A DNA stretch of 6,422 nucleotides from Bacillota bacterium (GCA_023436515.1 JAEZIV010000145.1:1-6422); one strand, 5' to 3'; positions 1 to 5,838 are shown, counted from the stretch's first letter. Program-made: numbers and translations. Notes: generated by a model from the letters alone, not told the origin.

Positions 1-393
1 GAAGCTCCAATGGAGTATTTAAGGAGGCAGCGTCTCAAAGCTGCTTCAAGAGATTTATTAACAAAAAAATTGAGTATTTTGGAAATAGCAGCAAGCTATA
101 GGTTTGAATCTCAGGATGGGTTTTGCAGAGCTTTCAAAAGGTACTACGGGTTAACTCCCGGAGAATACAGAAAGCTGAACACTCTGGCTCTAAAGCCTGA
201 AAACAATCAACAAATTGAGGAGGTACATATTAGAATGTATGATACTAGTATATATGACAAGCTGTCATGCAGTCATGATGACAAGATAAAAGCTCTGAGA
301 ACCTTGGATCAACTAATAGAATTATCATTAAAAGCAATGACTTCAGGACTTTTATCTCTTGAAAGCGATATTTCTACAGTACATAATCTATAG
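1..393 (+). CDS. AraC-family transcriptional regulator, C-terminal part (5' end outside window)
   Basis: The reading frame is open from base 1 (Glu-Ala-Pro before the first Met at 10), so this is the 3' end of a longer gene and the ATG at 10 is not a real start. The first 55 or so residues match the second helix-turn-helix of the AraC/XylS DNA-binding domain: RRQRLKAASRDLL, then ILEIAASYRFESQDGFCRAF, then the family hallmark GLTPGEYRK. The usual Tyr-Gly-Phe in the turn is Tyr-Arg-Phe here. After the domain comes a polar tail of about 70 residues that ends at TAG 391-393. The last part of the tail (LDQLIELSLKAMTSGLLSLE) is helical. Such proteins activate or repress nearby genes, often by sensing a ligand with the N-terminal domain, which is not visible here. 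Family assignment is secure; the target and ligand are unknown. Confidence 0.9.
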   Translation, partial: EAPMEYLRRQRLKAASRDLLTKKLSILEIAASYRFESQDGFCRAFKRYYGLTPGEYRKLNTLALKPENNQQIEEVHIRMYDTSIYDKLSCSHDDKIKALRTLDQLIELSLKAMTSGLLSLESDISTVHNL

Positions 394-433
394 GTCTTTG
401 TTGCAATGCACCTATTAGTTTACAGGGCTTGGC

Positions 434-477
434 GCTTTGGGATGTTGGTATGAAGTCTCTAGCCTCCATCCCAAAGC
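434..477. terminator. hairpin between convergent genes, possible terminator
   Basis: GCTTTGGGATG at 434-444 pairs perfectly with CATCCCAAAGC at 467-477, an 11-bp stem. Beyond a 2x2 internal loop, a further GG/CC pairing (447-448 with 463-464) is possible. It sits between the AraC stop (393) and the GNAT stop (489), where a bidirectional terminator would be expected. Neither side has a proper T-run, so it is either a weak terminator, an mRNA-stabilising 3' hairpin, or a dispersed palindromic repeat. Confidence 0.5.
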
Positions 478-488
478 CATACTCTAAT

Positions 489-944
489 TTACAAACTTGT
501 TATTTCATATACCTTTGATTCTTCGCCCCAAGGATGAAAACCCTTTGCAAGATAATTCCATCCATATTTTTCATAGTAACCGTCATGATCAGTACATAAA
601 TATAATTTCGAAAAACCCAGCTTACCAGCCTCAGACCTGCCATGCTCCAGCAGTTTTGCTCCTAATCGCTGTCCACGCTGTTCCTCTTCGATAAATAATG
701 CGCACAGCCATGGGTACAAGTCCTGCCGACTGATAAAATCATTTGTTATAAGTCCATAGCTCCCGATTATCTCGCCACAATTAAGCATTAAATACCACCT
801 TGGCAATGGGTTATCAGTGGTTATACTATGGGAGATGCTGTCTCGATAAATTCTTCTGTCAATACCCCACCTTGTTGAAAAGTAATCAATTCCTCTTTCA
901 AGGTACTCGGGATTTTCACGAATTCCCAGTATTCGTACGCTCAT
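489..944 (-). CDS. GNAT-family N-acetyltransferase
   Basis: A 151-residue protein, the usual length for a single-domain GNAT enzyme, which transfers an acetyl group from acetyl-CoA to an amine in the cytoplasm. The acetyl-CoA pyrophosphate-binding motif A is seen as EEEQRGQRLGAKLL at about residues 86-99 (Q/R-x-x-G-x-G/A pattern, here Q89-R90-G91-Q92-R93-L94-G95). Motif B follows as LYLCTDHDGYYEKYGW (114-129), a form common in small GNATs. The preceding strand (WYLMLNCGEIIGSYGLI) fits the core sheet. The ATG at 942-944 is supported by GGAGG at 953-957 with 8-nt spacing. It lies 88 nt downstream of the kinase-like gene on the same strand and could be cotranscribed with it. The substrate cannot be deduced. 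Confidence 0.88.
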   Translation of the reverse strand: MSVRILGIRENPEYLERGIDYFSTRWGIDRRIYRDSISHSITTDNPLPRWYLMLNCGEIIGSYGLITNDFISRQDLYPWLCALFIEEEQRGQRLGAKLLEHGRSEAGKLGFSKLYLCTDHDGYYEKYGWNYLAKGFHPWGEESKVYEITSL

Positions 945-958
945 TAGAATATCCTCCA

Positions 959-973
959 GTTAAAATATTTAAC
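959..973. repeat. short AT-rich palindrome upstream of the GNAT gene
   Basis: GTTAAA and TTTAAC flank a 3-nt centre, directly next to the GGAGG of the acetyltransferase gene. It could be a small operator or a weak RNA hairpin near the ribosome binding site. A 6-bp AT-rich palindrome can also arise by chance. Confidence 0.3.
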
Positions 974-1032
974 ATCCTCTCGTTACGCATCAGGTATGCT
1001 GATTTGCTGCTCTAGCTGTTCAATTTAAATTC

Positions 1033-1971
1033 TTATAAAACTTCCAAGCAACTACGGTTCTCATAAATCCAATTTAGCATTTTAATGTTAGCTTCAGCCA
1101 ACTGAGGATATCCATTTCCTGCAAAGTAGGCAATAAAGATAAACTCAATTGACAATAGCACATATACAAGGGCCTTTTTCTCTTCAGGTCTTAAGGTGCA
1201 AACAGAGTCGTAGCCATTAATGATACTTTTGAATAATACTATCCATTTCTCCCGTTTTTCAGCAGCTTCAAAGCAGCCTGATAAAATATCGGTAGACAAA
1301 TAGCAGGGGTCAAAAACCCTAACATTTCTCTGACTTAAGTCGAAATCTATGTACCCGGACAGCCTTCCATTCTCAAATAGAAGGTTTTCTCCGTGAATGT
1401 CCCGATGAATGATCTGTCTTGGAAGTTGTCCATATAAAGAAGAAAATTCAGTTATATAGCTATTAATAAGCTGGTCATTTATCCTTATTCCTCTGTTCTC
1501 TGCAAACTCCTTATAAGCAGGAATTGCCCAGTTCATAATTTCCGACAAAAGATTATTCTCACTGCAGGGTATTATTCCCTCACACTTTTTAAAAGCGAGG
1601 TGTAAATTGCCAACTATCTGGCCGAGATACTCGGCACGGTTCAGGTAATCTCCCTCAAAATGATCAATCAAGCCCTTACCCCTTAGTCTGGGATATAGGC
1701 AGAAATACTCATTATCAACTGTGCAAAAGCTGGTTTGTCCCTTTGTTTCTACAGGAACCGCAACAGGCACTCCTTCTCCGTCCAGTGCTTTAAGAACCAC
1801 AATTCCATTTTGCAGCCAGTCAGGATTTTTAAATCTTTTTAGCAGAAAATTATCATTAACAAACCACGCATTGGGTTGTCGTATTTCATACTGTACCTCC
1901 ACATTAACCTCCAATATTCTATAGGGTTTTTCAAGCACCCAATTTTCAAGAATCTCTTCAATCTTAAACAT
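1033..1971 (-). CDS. aminoglycoside-phosphotransferase-fold kinase (APH/CotS-like)
   Basis: A 312-residue protein of the APH superfamily (protein-kinase-like fold phosphorylating small molecules; includes CotS-like spore proteins, choline and homoserine kinases). The catalytic loop is IIHRDIHGENLLFE with H189, D191 and N196. The metal-binding segment is YIDFD (209-211). The N-lobe strand FLLKRFKN (about 42-49) could supply the ATP-contacting lysine. DPCYLSTDI (221-229) is the segment after the metal site that is typical of the family. The start at 1971 is chosen because AGAGG at 1980-1984 sits 8 nt upstream and because it lies 4 nt after the stop of the broken methyltransferase gene. Longer starts at 1995 and 2037 overlap that gene and have poorer or misplaced binding sites. 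The substrate is unknown, and nothing here points specifically to antibiotic resistance. Confidence 0.85.
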   Translation of the reverse strand: MFKIEEILENWVLEKPYRILEVNVEVQYEIRQPNAWFVNDNFLLKRFKNPDWLQNGIVVLKALDGEGVPVAVPVETKGQTSFCTVDNEYFCLYPRLRGKGLIDHFEGDYLNRAEYLGQIVGNLHLAFKKCEGIIPCSENNLLSEIMNWAIPAYKEFAENRGIRINDQLINSYITEFSSLYGQLPRQIIHRDIHGENLLFENGRLSGYIDFDLSQRNVRVFDPCYLSTDILSGCFEAAEKREKWIVLFKSIINGYDSVCTLRPEEKKALVYVLLSIEFIFIAYFAGNGYPQLAEANIKMLNWIYENRSCLEVL

Positions 1972-1975
1972 ATAA

Positions 1976-2320
1976 TCATCCTCTCTTCTTAGCATAACTA
2001 TAATTTCTCCTCTCTGCTTCAAACACAAAGTATTCATTTACCTCACGTATGATGACACCACCAAATACTGATATTAACTTATTTTTGTACCAATCCTTTC
2101 GTTTTGTAACCATTAGCATTCTTCCTCCGAATTTGAGTCTGTTGAAGCTCTTCTCAATGAATCTTTTGGCAACGAAAAAATCAGCATGATAGGGCGGATT
2201 ACTCAGAATCAGGTCAAATCCCGTTTCATTCAGGGCTTCAACTCCATCTCCGAGAGTTATTTTTACAGCCCCAACATTATTTCTTATAGCATTTTGGGAT
2301 GAGTATTTGCATATTTTAGC
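1976..2320 (-). pseudogene. 5'-truncated class I SAM methyltransferase (RsmC-like small-domain family)
   Basis: In the frame ending at TGA 1976-1978 about 115 codons read as the C-terminal part of an MTS/RsmC-type rRNA guanine methyltransferase. Seen in order are NAIRNNVGAVKITLGDG, FDLILSNPPYHADF (the catalytic NPPY motif), RLKFGGRMLMVTKRKDWY and SVFGGVIIREVNEYFVFEAE. The N-terminal half, with the glycine-rich SAM-binding loop (D-x-G-C-G), is absent. Upstream the frame runs into TGA at 2330-2332, and no good start codon precedes the NPPY motif. Full-length members have roughly 190-200 residues. Its 3' end carries the binding site for the kinase-like gene, so the two were probably an operon before the 5' half was lost. 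It cannot make an active enzyme as it stands. Confidence 0.85.
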
Positions 2321-2321
2321 A

Positions 2322-2375
2322 AAATAAAATCACCACTGCATTGTCTCGAAAACTAAGACTATGCATATGGTGATT
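2322..2375 (-). terminator. terminator-like hairpin with T-rich tail
   Basis: On the - strand an imperfect stem forms from 2368-2375 with 2328-2335 (8 bp, AATCACCA/TGGTGATT), then 2361-2365 with 2337-2341 (5 bp), closed by a loop of about 19 nt. It is followed immediately by TTTTATTTT. This fits a rho-independent terminator for transcripts coming from the right, such as the DUF3307 gene 600 nt upstream. It abuts the point where the methyltransferase frame is broken. The long loop and the one- or two-base bulges lower confidence. Confidence 0.5.
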
Positions 2376-2871
2376 CTTATATAAATCTGTGATATTTACT
2401 TAATCTCATTCTGTCCCATAGTAGCTAAAGCAGCCGTGGCAGTTCCGATGAATCTACGACCCAACAACACAACACCGCCGTACTTTTAACAGACATAAAA
2501 ATAGTAATCACTCAACATGCAGCTTCACTTAATTTTCTTTTACGCATCAAATAAAAACCCTATAACACAAGGCTTCAAATCTATTTATTTGGTTTAAGAA
2601 AAATTAAGCGTTAGATGGCATGGGATTACCTCACTTAGCTAGAATATGTGAATATTTTACTATGTATAGAACTAAATGTAAAGCAATATAAAATACCGTT
2701 CATCCAATCTGGCAAGCACAATATGGGGTTAAACTGTGTTAAGGATGAAAAGCCAGTCCTCTCTCAGATGTAATTACCTTCTGTTATATTCCCGTAGCTC
2801 AATAAAGCTATTTTGCCGGTAACTCGAATTAATGTAAATAGTATTAGTTCGGAAAATCAATAAATTTAGAT
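2376..2871. other. gene-poor stretch without a supportable CDS
   Basis: About 500 nt with many stops in all frames. The only coding-like scrap is a 29-codon run on the - strand ending at 2396-2398 (...LLGRRFIGTATAALATMGQNE...), with no credible start or binding site. I do not recognise it. A 9-bp AT-rich inverted repeat (CTTAATTTT 2528-2536, AAAATTAAG 2600-2608) and the foldable element at 2706-2822 are the other structures. There is no transposase motif, and I could not find clear terminal inverted repeats. It is best read as decayed or rearranged DNA between two gene clusters. Confidence 0.6.
2706..2822 (+). ncRNA. possible structured RNA or riboswitch relic
   Basis: On the + strand GGCAA (2711-2715) can pair with TTGCC (2813-2817). 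Just inside, GCACA/TGTGT (2716-2720 with 2735-2739) makes a hairpin, and CTGGC/GCCAG (2709-2713 with 2752-2756) is an alternative pairing. TAGCT/AGCTA (2795-2799 with 2806-2810) makes a third hairpin. GGCAA, hairpin, then GGATGAAAAGCCA resembles the order in cyclic-di-GMP-I (GEMM) riboswitches (GGCAA, hairpin, GGACGCAAAGCC). However, the expected GNRA loop and P2 pairing are not evident and no gene follows on this strand. It could be a degraded riboswitch or only coincidence. Confidence 0.2.
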
Positions 2872-2991
2872 TTACTTATTCTTCAGTGCAAGGCAAGCAT
2901 ATAGCGTTCCCCATTTGCTGGGCTTTCCTACTCGCTCCTTGGGAAGGTAAGGCTTGGATAGAGTTCCATCAAGACCAACCTTGCCTTTAAA
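2872..2991 (-). pseudogene. C-terminal protein fragment, unrecognised
   Basis: A 39-codon frame ends at TAA 2872-2874 and overlaps the last bases of the DUF3307 gene in a different frame. It reads as a plausible, basic protein tail (GLDGTLSKPYLPKERVGKPS, then KWGTLYACLALKNK). The compositional regularity and the GKPSKW..L segment look like real protein rather than random translation. There is no start, and stops lie upstream in the same frame, so it can only be a remnant. I cannot name the parent family with confidence. Its position at the DUF3307 stop suggests a rearrangement junction. Confidence 0.4.
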
Positions 2992-3751
2992 CCAATAGCA
3001 TTCTGCCAAAAGTAATACAGAACAATGCAATAGCAACGCTCATAAGAGTTCCGACCAGATATTTTTCTGCGAAACTCTTTTCTTCCAATTGCTTAAATCT
3101 AGCCAGGCTCTTTGCTGCCATAACAAAGCCGATTGCTCCCAATTGTCCATTTAATCCAAGGGTTAGAATAATAATTCTCTCAAGTATTCCAATTAGGTAC
3201 CCGCTATTGAGTAGTTCTTCCTTATTATCAGTTGTACCCTCACTTTGAATTGAGAAAAGAATAAAAACCTTTTTAATAAATACTGCAGATGGAGATAAAC
3301 AAATTATGTAAAGTAGCATATACACAATAGCATTATGACACTGTTTCCAGTCAAAAGTTTTTAACAAGCTATCTTTAATAAAATTTCCAATACTACTGAT
3401 ATCGGTCAATAAATGTCCGCAATATAGGATAACAGCTATATGTATTATCTGATCAGTAATAAATAGACCAAAGTCCAGTGACTTAGAATCCACTATAATT
3501 TTTCTATACTTTTCTGAGAAGTAAATTCTGCCGTAATCAACGGCTGCGTGCGTAATTACAATGATAAAGAATGTTAATAAGGTATTTTGAATAGGTCCGA
3601 AACTGATAAGAGCTGCAAATATCACAACAGAATATATTACGCAATGTTTAATAAATAATTTTGTACTCTCAAGCTTGTTTTTTGCAAGTTTGGAGCTTTG
3701 AAAAATAAAATCACCCAGGAAATGAGCTATTACTAGTAATACTGTACCCAT
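2987..3751 (-). CDS. DUF3307 family integral membrane protein
   Basis: A 254-residue polytopic membrane protein. The N-terminal half carries the DUF3307 pattern: AHFLGDFIFQSSKLAKNK (9-26, conserved H10, D14, Q18), a His-containing helix start KHCVIY (35-40), ITHAAVDYGR (66-75, H68 and D72) and TDQIIHIAV (99-107). These conserved polar residues within membrane helices suggest a metal or ligand site. The C-terminal half, GYLIGILERIIILTLGL to IGFVMAAKSLARFKQLEEK with FAEKYLVGTLMS, is the extension seen in longer family members. The ATG is 3 nt after the satD-like stop. AGGTGA, which contains the satD stop codon, is the binding site, so translation of the two is probably coupled. The family's function is unknown. 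Homologues are recurrently paired with SatD proteins, which supports a joint role in the membrane. Confidence 0.88.
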   Translation of the reverse strand: MGTVLLVIAHFLGDFIFQSSKLAKNKLESTKLFIKHCVIYSVVIFAALISFGPIQNTLLTFFIIVITHAAVDYGRIYFSEKYRKIIVDSKSLDFGLFITDQIIHIAVILYCGHLLTDISSIGNFIKDSLLKTFDWKQCHNAIVYMLLYIICLSPSAVFIKKVFILFSIQSEGTTDNKEELLNSGYLIGILERIIILTLGLNGQLGAIGFVMAAKSLARFKQLEEKSFAEKYLVGTLMSVAIALFCITFGRMLLV

Positions 3752-3754
3752 ATA

Positions 3755-4612
3755 TCACCTCATATGATTTCTTTTTATATAGACAATAGTGGTTAAATCT
3801 ATATTTCTTATGGCTGAAATATTTCCACTCTTAATAACTTTGTCAATATTTTGTCTTGTTGTATTGGTAATATTGGATATCTTGGTAGATATGCCTTTTC
3901 TAACAGACGATTCAATCAGCATGTTATCTTGAAACATCTTTTCAGCTACAGTGTATATTGGCTCACTTTCAATAAAAGCCCCGCTTATGTTCTGAAATAT
4001 ACAACCCTTGTTTTTACTTAGTTTCAAGTAGAAGGACTTTTTCTCTTTTTCTTTAAGAAGAGGAAATAAATCTTTAAGGCTCTCCAAATCCATTGAATTT
4101 TGTTCCAATAAAGGGTAAATTAATTCAACCAAGAGCTGTATCTGACTCTGATAGATGCTTTGTTTGCTCATTAACAAGTAGGACGTGTTAAGCAATGTAT
4201 TTAGGTAAACATCGGTTTCACTTTGTGAATTAAACAAAATATTGTTTCCTGAACCCTGATGTGCCAGATTTATTGCTTCTCTTGCATTATGATATACCGG
4301 ACCATCCTGTTCTGTAGATGTCCCATTCATTATTTTCACATCCCATTCGCCCACGCCGATTCCACAGCGAATTTCAATCGGAAATAGAATTAGCTTCAGC
4401 AGACGATAATACATAAAAGCCGCCACAGGATTATTAAAAAGACCTTGAACTTCGTCACCTCCACTAAAAACAACCTTAAAAGACAAGGCGGGTTTAAATA
4501 CTCTGTTCAAGCTTTCGATGCATCCTTTAACATAATATTGTACTTCTTCTCTGTTTTCCTTTGATAGCTTTCTTGAGTTGACAATATCTATCATAAAAGC
4601 AGAATATTTCAT
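3755..4612 (-). CDS. SatD-family protein: nucleotidyl-cyclase-like domain plus HTH
   Basis: A 285-residue soluble protein related to SatD of the Streptococcus mutans sat (secretion and acid tolerance) locus. Its N-terminal part resembles the palm domain of class III cyclases and GGDEF proteins. Strand one has an Asp where cyclases bind metal (FMIDIVNSR, D9). VVFSGGDEVQGLF (47-59, GGDE at 51-54) matches the second acidic turn, followed by IRCGIGVGEW (81-90) and the SatD signature DGPVYHNAREAI (103-114). The C-terminus has a helix-turn-helix-like stretch, STKISNITNTTRQNIDKVIK (242-261), that could bind DNA. The start at 4612 has GGAGG at 4621-4625, 8 nt away, and begins right at the conserved MKYSAFMIDI. 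The upstream ATG at 4690 lies within the repeat operator and before the promoter. Catalytic activity is unproven, and the protein may be a nucleotide sensor instead. Confidence 0.85.
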   Translation of the reverse strand: MKYSAFMIDIVNSRKLSKENREEVQYYVKGCIESLNRVFKPALSFKVVFSGGDEVQGLFNNPVAAFMYYRLLKLILFPIEIRCGIGVGEWDVKIMNGTSTEQDGPVYHNAREAINLAHQGSGNNILFNSQSETDVYLNTLLNTSYLLMSKQSIYQSQIQLLVELIYPLLEQNSMDLESLKDLFPLLKEKEKKSFYLKLSKNKGCIFQNISGAFIESEPIYTVAEKMFQDNMLIESSVRKGISTKISNITNTTRQNIDKVIKSGNISAIRNIDLTTIVYIKRNHMR

Positions 4613-4631
4613 TAGCGCACCCTCCATTGTT

Positions 4632-4661
4632 ATTATACCACTCAGACGAAGAACAACGCAA
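4632..4661 (-). promoter_or_regulatory. promoter of the satD-DUF3307 operon
   Basis: On the - strand there is a perfect -10 TATAAT (4632-4637) and, 18 nt upstream, TTGCGT (4656-4661) as a partial -35. The predicted start of transcription falls at about 4625, directly at the GGAGG of the satD-like gene. The leader would then be only about a dozen nucleotides. The -35 lies inside one of the TTGCGTTG half-sites. Confidence 0.65.
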
Positions 4662-4704
4662 CCATTTTTGATTGCGTTGTCGCAACGCAACTGAAATTAG
4701 TTGC
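4653..4704. promoter_or_regulatory. clustered TTGCGTTG/CAACGCAA operator repeats
   Basis: On the + strand, CAACGCAA occurs at 4654-4661 and 4683-4690, and its complement TTGCGTTG at 4672-4679. This gives a 9-bp inverted repeat (4653-4661 with 4672-4680, 10-nt centre) and an 8-bp one (4672-4679 with 4683-4690, 3-nt centre). A related pair GCAACT (4687-4692) and AGTTGC (4699-4704) adds a fourth palindrome. Sites overlap the -35 and extend upstream, the layout of a cooperative repressor or activator site. The helix-turn-helix of the SatD-like protein is an obvious candidate ligand, by inference only. Confidence 0.65.
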
Positions 4705-4719
4705 ATAATATGTACTTCC

Positions 4720-5652
4720 CTAAAAGCTAAACCATACAAGAAATCCATATCCCACAAAGGATACAGCTGTTGAGTAAATAAGGAGCTGTGTAAAGAAAGT
4801 CGCTTCCTCTTGCTCCTTTATATAAAGGGGAAGTATATATGGAGCCGGTAGTAAAATAAACGCAATAAATGCCTGAATAAAAAGGGCATCCACTCCGGGA
4901 ATCATTCTCATAACAACAATTAAAACAAGTATCCCCAGGCTCAGTGTAAGCACAAGCCGCGTGAATATATAGACAGCAGCCTCGCGGAGCTGGGTACGTT
5001 GAAATACCATGGTATATCCGATAACAATCAAAATAAGCGGAGATGTCAGCGGCTTCAGAAATTGAATAACAGACAAAAGGCTCTGGCCAAAGACATTTTC
5101 ATTCATCAAAGGCCGTAAACCAGTAAGATTTGCAGCAACTCCCAGTACTATGGCAATAATGGTGGGCATTTTTAAGAATTGCTTTATACTCCCCAATATA
5201 TTTATTGTGTTTGATTCCTTGGAGATAAACTGCACATAGAAGAACCATATAAATAACTCATGTCCAAAGCCTACAAGCATAATGATAGGAAGCTTATCCA
5301 TACCCCATATTGCACCAAAGAGCCCGACACCTATCATACCGAACTCGAAACCTGTCATATATCCTTTTGTGTAGAACCTCATGAATATGTTAGGAAAAAT
5401 TTTGTTTAGTCCAAAACCAATCAAGTATAGTAAGCAGCAATAAACAAATATAAGGACGAAAAGAAATAGATATGATACTTGAAGGGTCATAGTTGAAAAC
5501 GCATCAAATAAAACTGCCGGTAATGCGATCTTAATAATAAGCCCTTTTAATTCTTCTATAAAGCTATCAGAAAACAGTTTTTTTTGTTTCGCTATATAAC
5601 CTATAACCAGCAACAGCAGTATTGGCAGCAATTTTCTTATTAGCTCTTCCAC
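4720..5652 (-). CDS. AEC-family transporter (auxin efflux carrier type permease)
   Basis: A 310-residue membrane protein of the AEC family (bile/arsenite/riboflavin transporter superfamily), the usual length and with about ten hydrophobic segments: approximately 8-22, 36-54, 60-83, 96-117, 121-144, 162-183, 192-216, 225-250, 255-278 and 284-308. Family features include the early KIALPAVLF (41-49) after the first helix, a glycine-rich middle segment GFEFGMIGVGLFGAIWG (101-117) and the PLTSPLILIVIGYTM stretch (201-215), where the second bundle repeats the first. Substrates of bacterial members are usually organic anions such as malate, but none is indicated here. The start is GTG (5650-5652) with AAGG/GGAAGG-type Shine-Dalgarno sequence 7 nt upstream. 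A terminator separates it from the gene on its right. No terminator follows it before the satD operon promoter, so read-through into satD is possible. Confidence 0.88.
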   Translation of the reverse strand: MEELIRKLLPILLLLVIGYIAKQKKLFSDSFIEELKGLIIKIALPAVLFDAFSTMTLQVSYLFLFVLIFVYCCLLYLIGFGLNKIFPNIFMRFYTKGYMTGFEFGMIGVGLFGAIWGMDKLPIIMLVGFGHELFIWFFYVQFISKESNTINILGSIKQFLKMPTIIAIVLGVAANLTGLRPLMNENVFGQSLLSVIQFLKPLTSPLILIVIGYTMVFQRTQLREAAVYIFTRLVLTLSLGILVLIVVMRMIPGVDALFIQAFIAFILLPAPYILPLYIKEQEEATFFTQLLIYSTAVSFVGYGFLVWFSF

Positions 5653-5733
5653 TTATATTCCTTCCTTCCGCTCTGAACAAGATTAAATAATATATTTGGT
5701 TTTAACAGTTGTAGGTTCCCCTTCTATTCGCGC

Positions 5734-5761
5734 AAAAAACCCCGGGATTTTGCCCCGGAGT
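5734..5761 (-). terminator. rho-independent terminator of the DUF5808 gene
   Basis: On the - strand CTCCGGG (5754-5760) pairs with CCCGGGG (5740-5746), with one T-G wobble, across a 7-nt loop, followed directly by TTTTTT (5734-5739). It lies 67 nt past the stop of the DUF5808 gene and ends its transcript before the AEC transporter gene. Confidence 0.85.
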
Positions 5762-5798
5762 ATATTACACAAAAAGGTGTTGTATAGATCAATCCTCA

Positions 5799-5838
5799 AT
5801 GTAAGGTTCAATTCTTTTATGTAAGGTTCAATCCTTCT
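5799..5838. repeat. two tandem 20-bp copies spanning the DUF5808 stop codon
   Basis: Copies at 5799-5818 and 5819-5838 share 18 of 20 bases (common core ATGTAAGGTTCAAT). The unit is not a multiple of three and covers the stop codon at 5828-5830 and the last codons. It looks like a slippage duplication that may have set the present C-terminus. Confidence 0.85.

Noticed and set aside
497..694. 65-codon + strand ORF
   Set aside because: It lies antisense within the acetyltransferase gene, with no binding site and no protein-like features.
800..1015. 71-codon + strand ORF
   Set aside because: Mostly antisense to the acetyltransferase gene and its leader; no Shine-Dalgarno sequence or recognisable motif.
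1721..1924. 67-codon + strand ORF
   Set aside because: It is antisense inside the kinase-like gene, whose catalytic motifs make the - strand the coding one.
1972..2037. Longer starts (2037 or 1995) of the kinase-like protein
   Set aside because: They overlap the methyltransferase remnant; the candidate sites are 3 or 11 nt away, against an 8-nt AGAGG for the start at 1971.
2396..2485. 29-codon run on the - strand considered as a small peptide gene (bacteriocin or AgrD-like)
   Set aside because: It has no Met start, no ribosome binding site and none of the Cys or leader motifs expected.
2528..2608. AT-rich inverted repeat considered as ends of a small mobile element
   Set aside because: Only 9 bp of A/T-rich pairing across 63 nt, with no target duplication or transposase fragment seen.
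2706..2880. TPP riboswitch, from CTGAGAGAGG on the - strand
   Set aside because: The following thi-box elements, such as the ACCTGAT...GTAATACC region, are absent.
4613..4690. Extended start of the SatD-like protein at 4690
   Set aside because: The extra 26 codons cover the operator and the TATAAT box, have no binding site, and precede the conserved family N-terminus.
4527..4757. 76-codon - strand ORF
   Set aside because: It overlaps the AEC 3' end, the repeat operator and the satD start in another frame; composition is not protein-like and it crosses the promoter.
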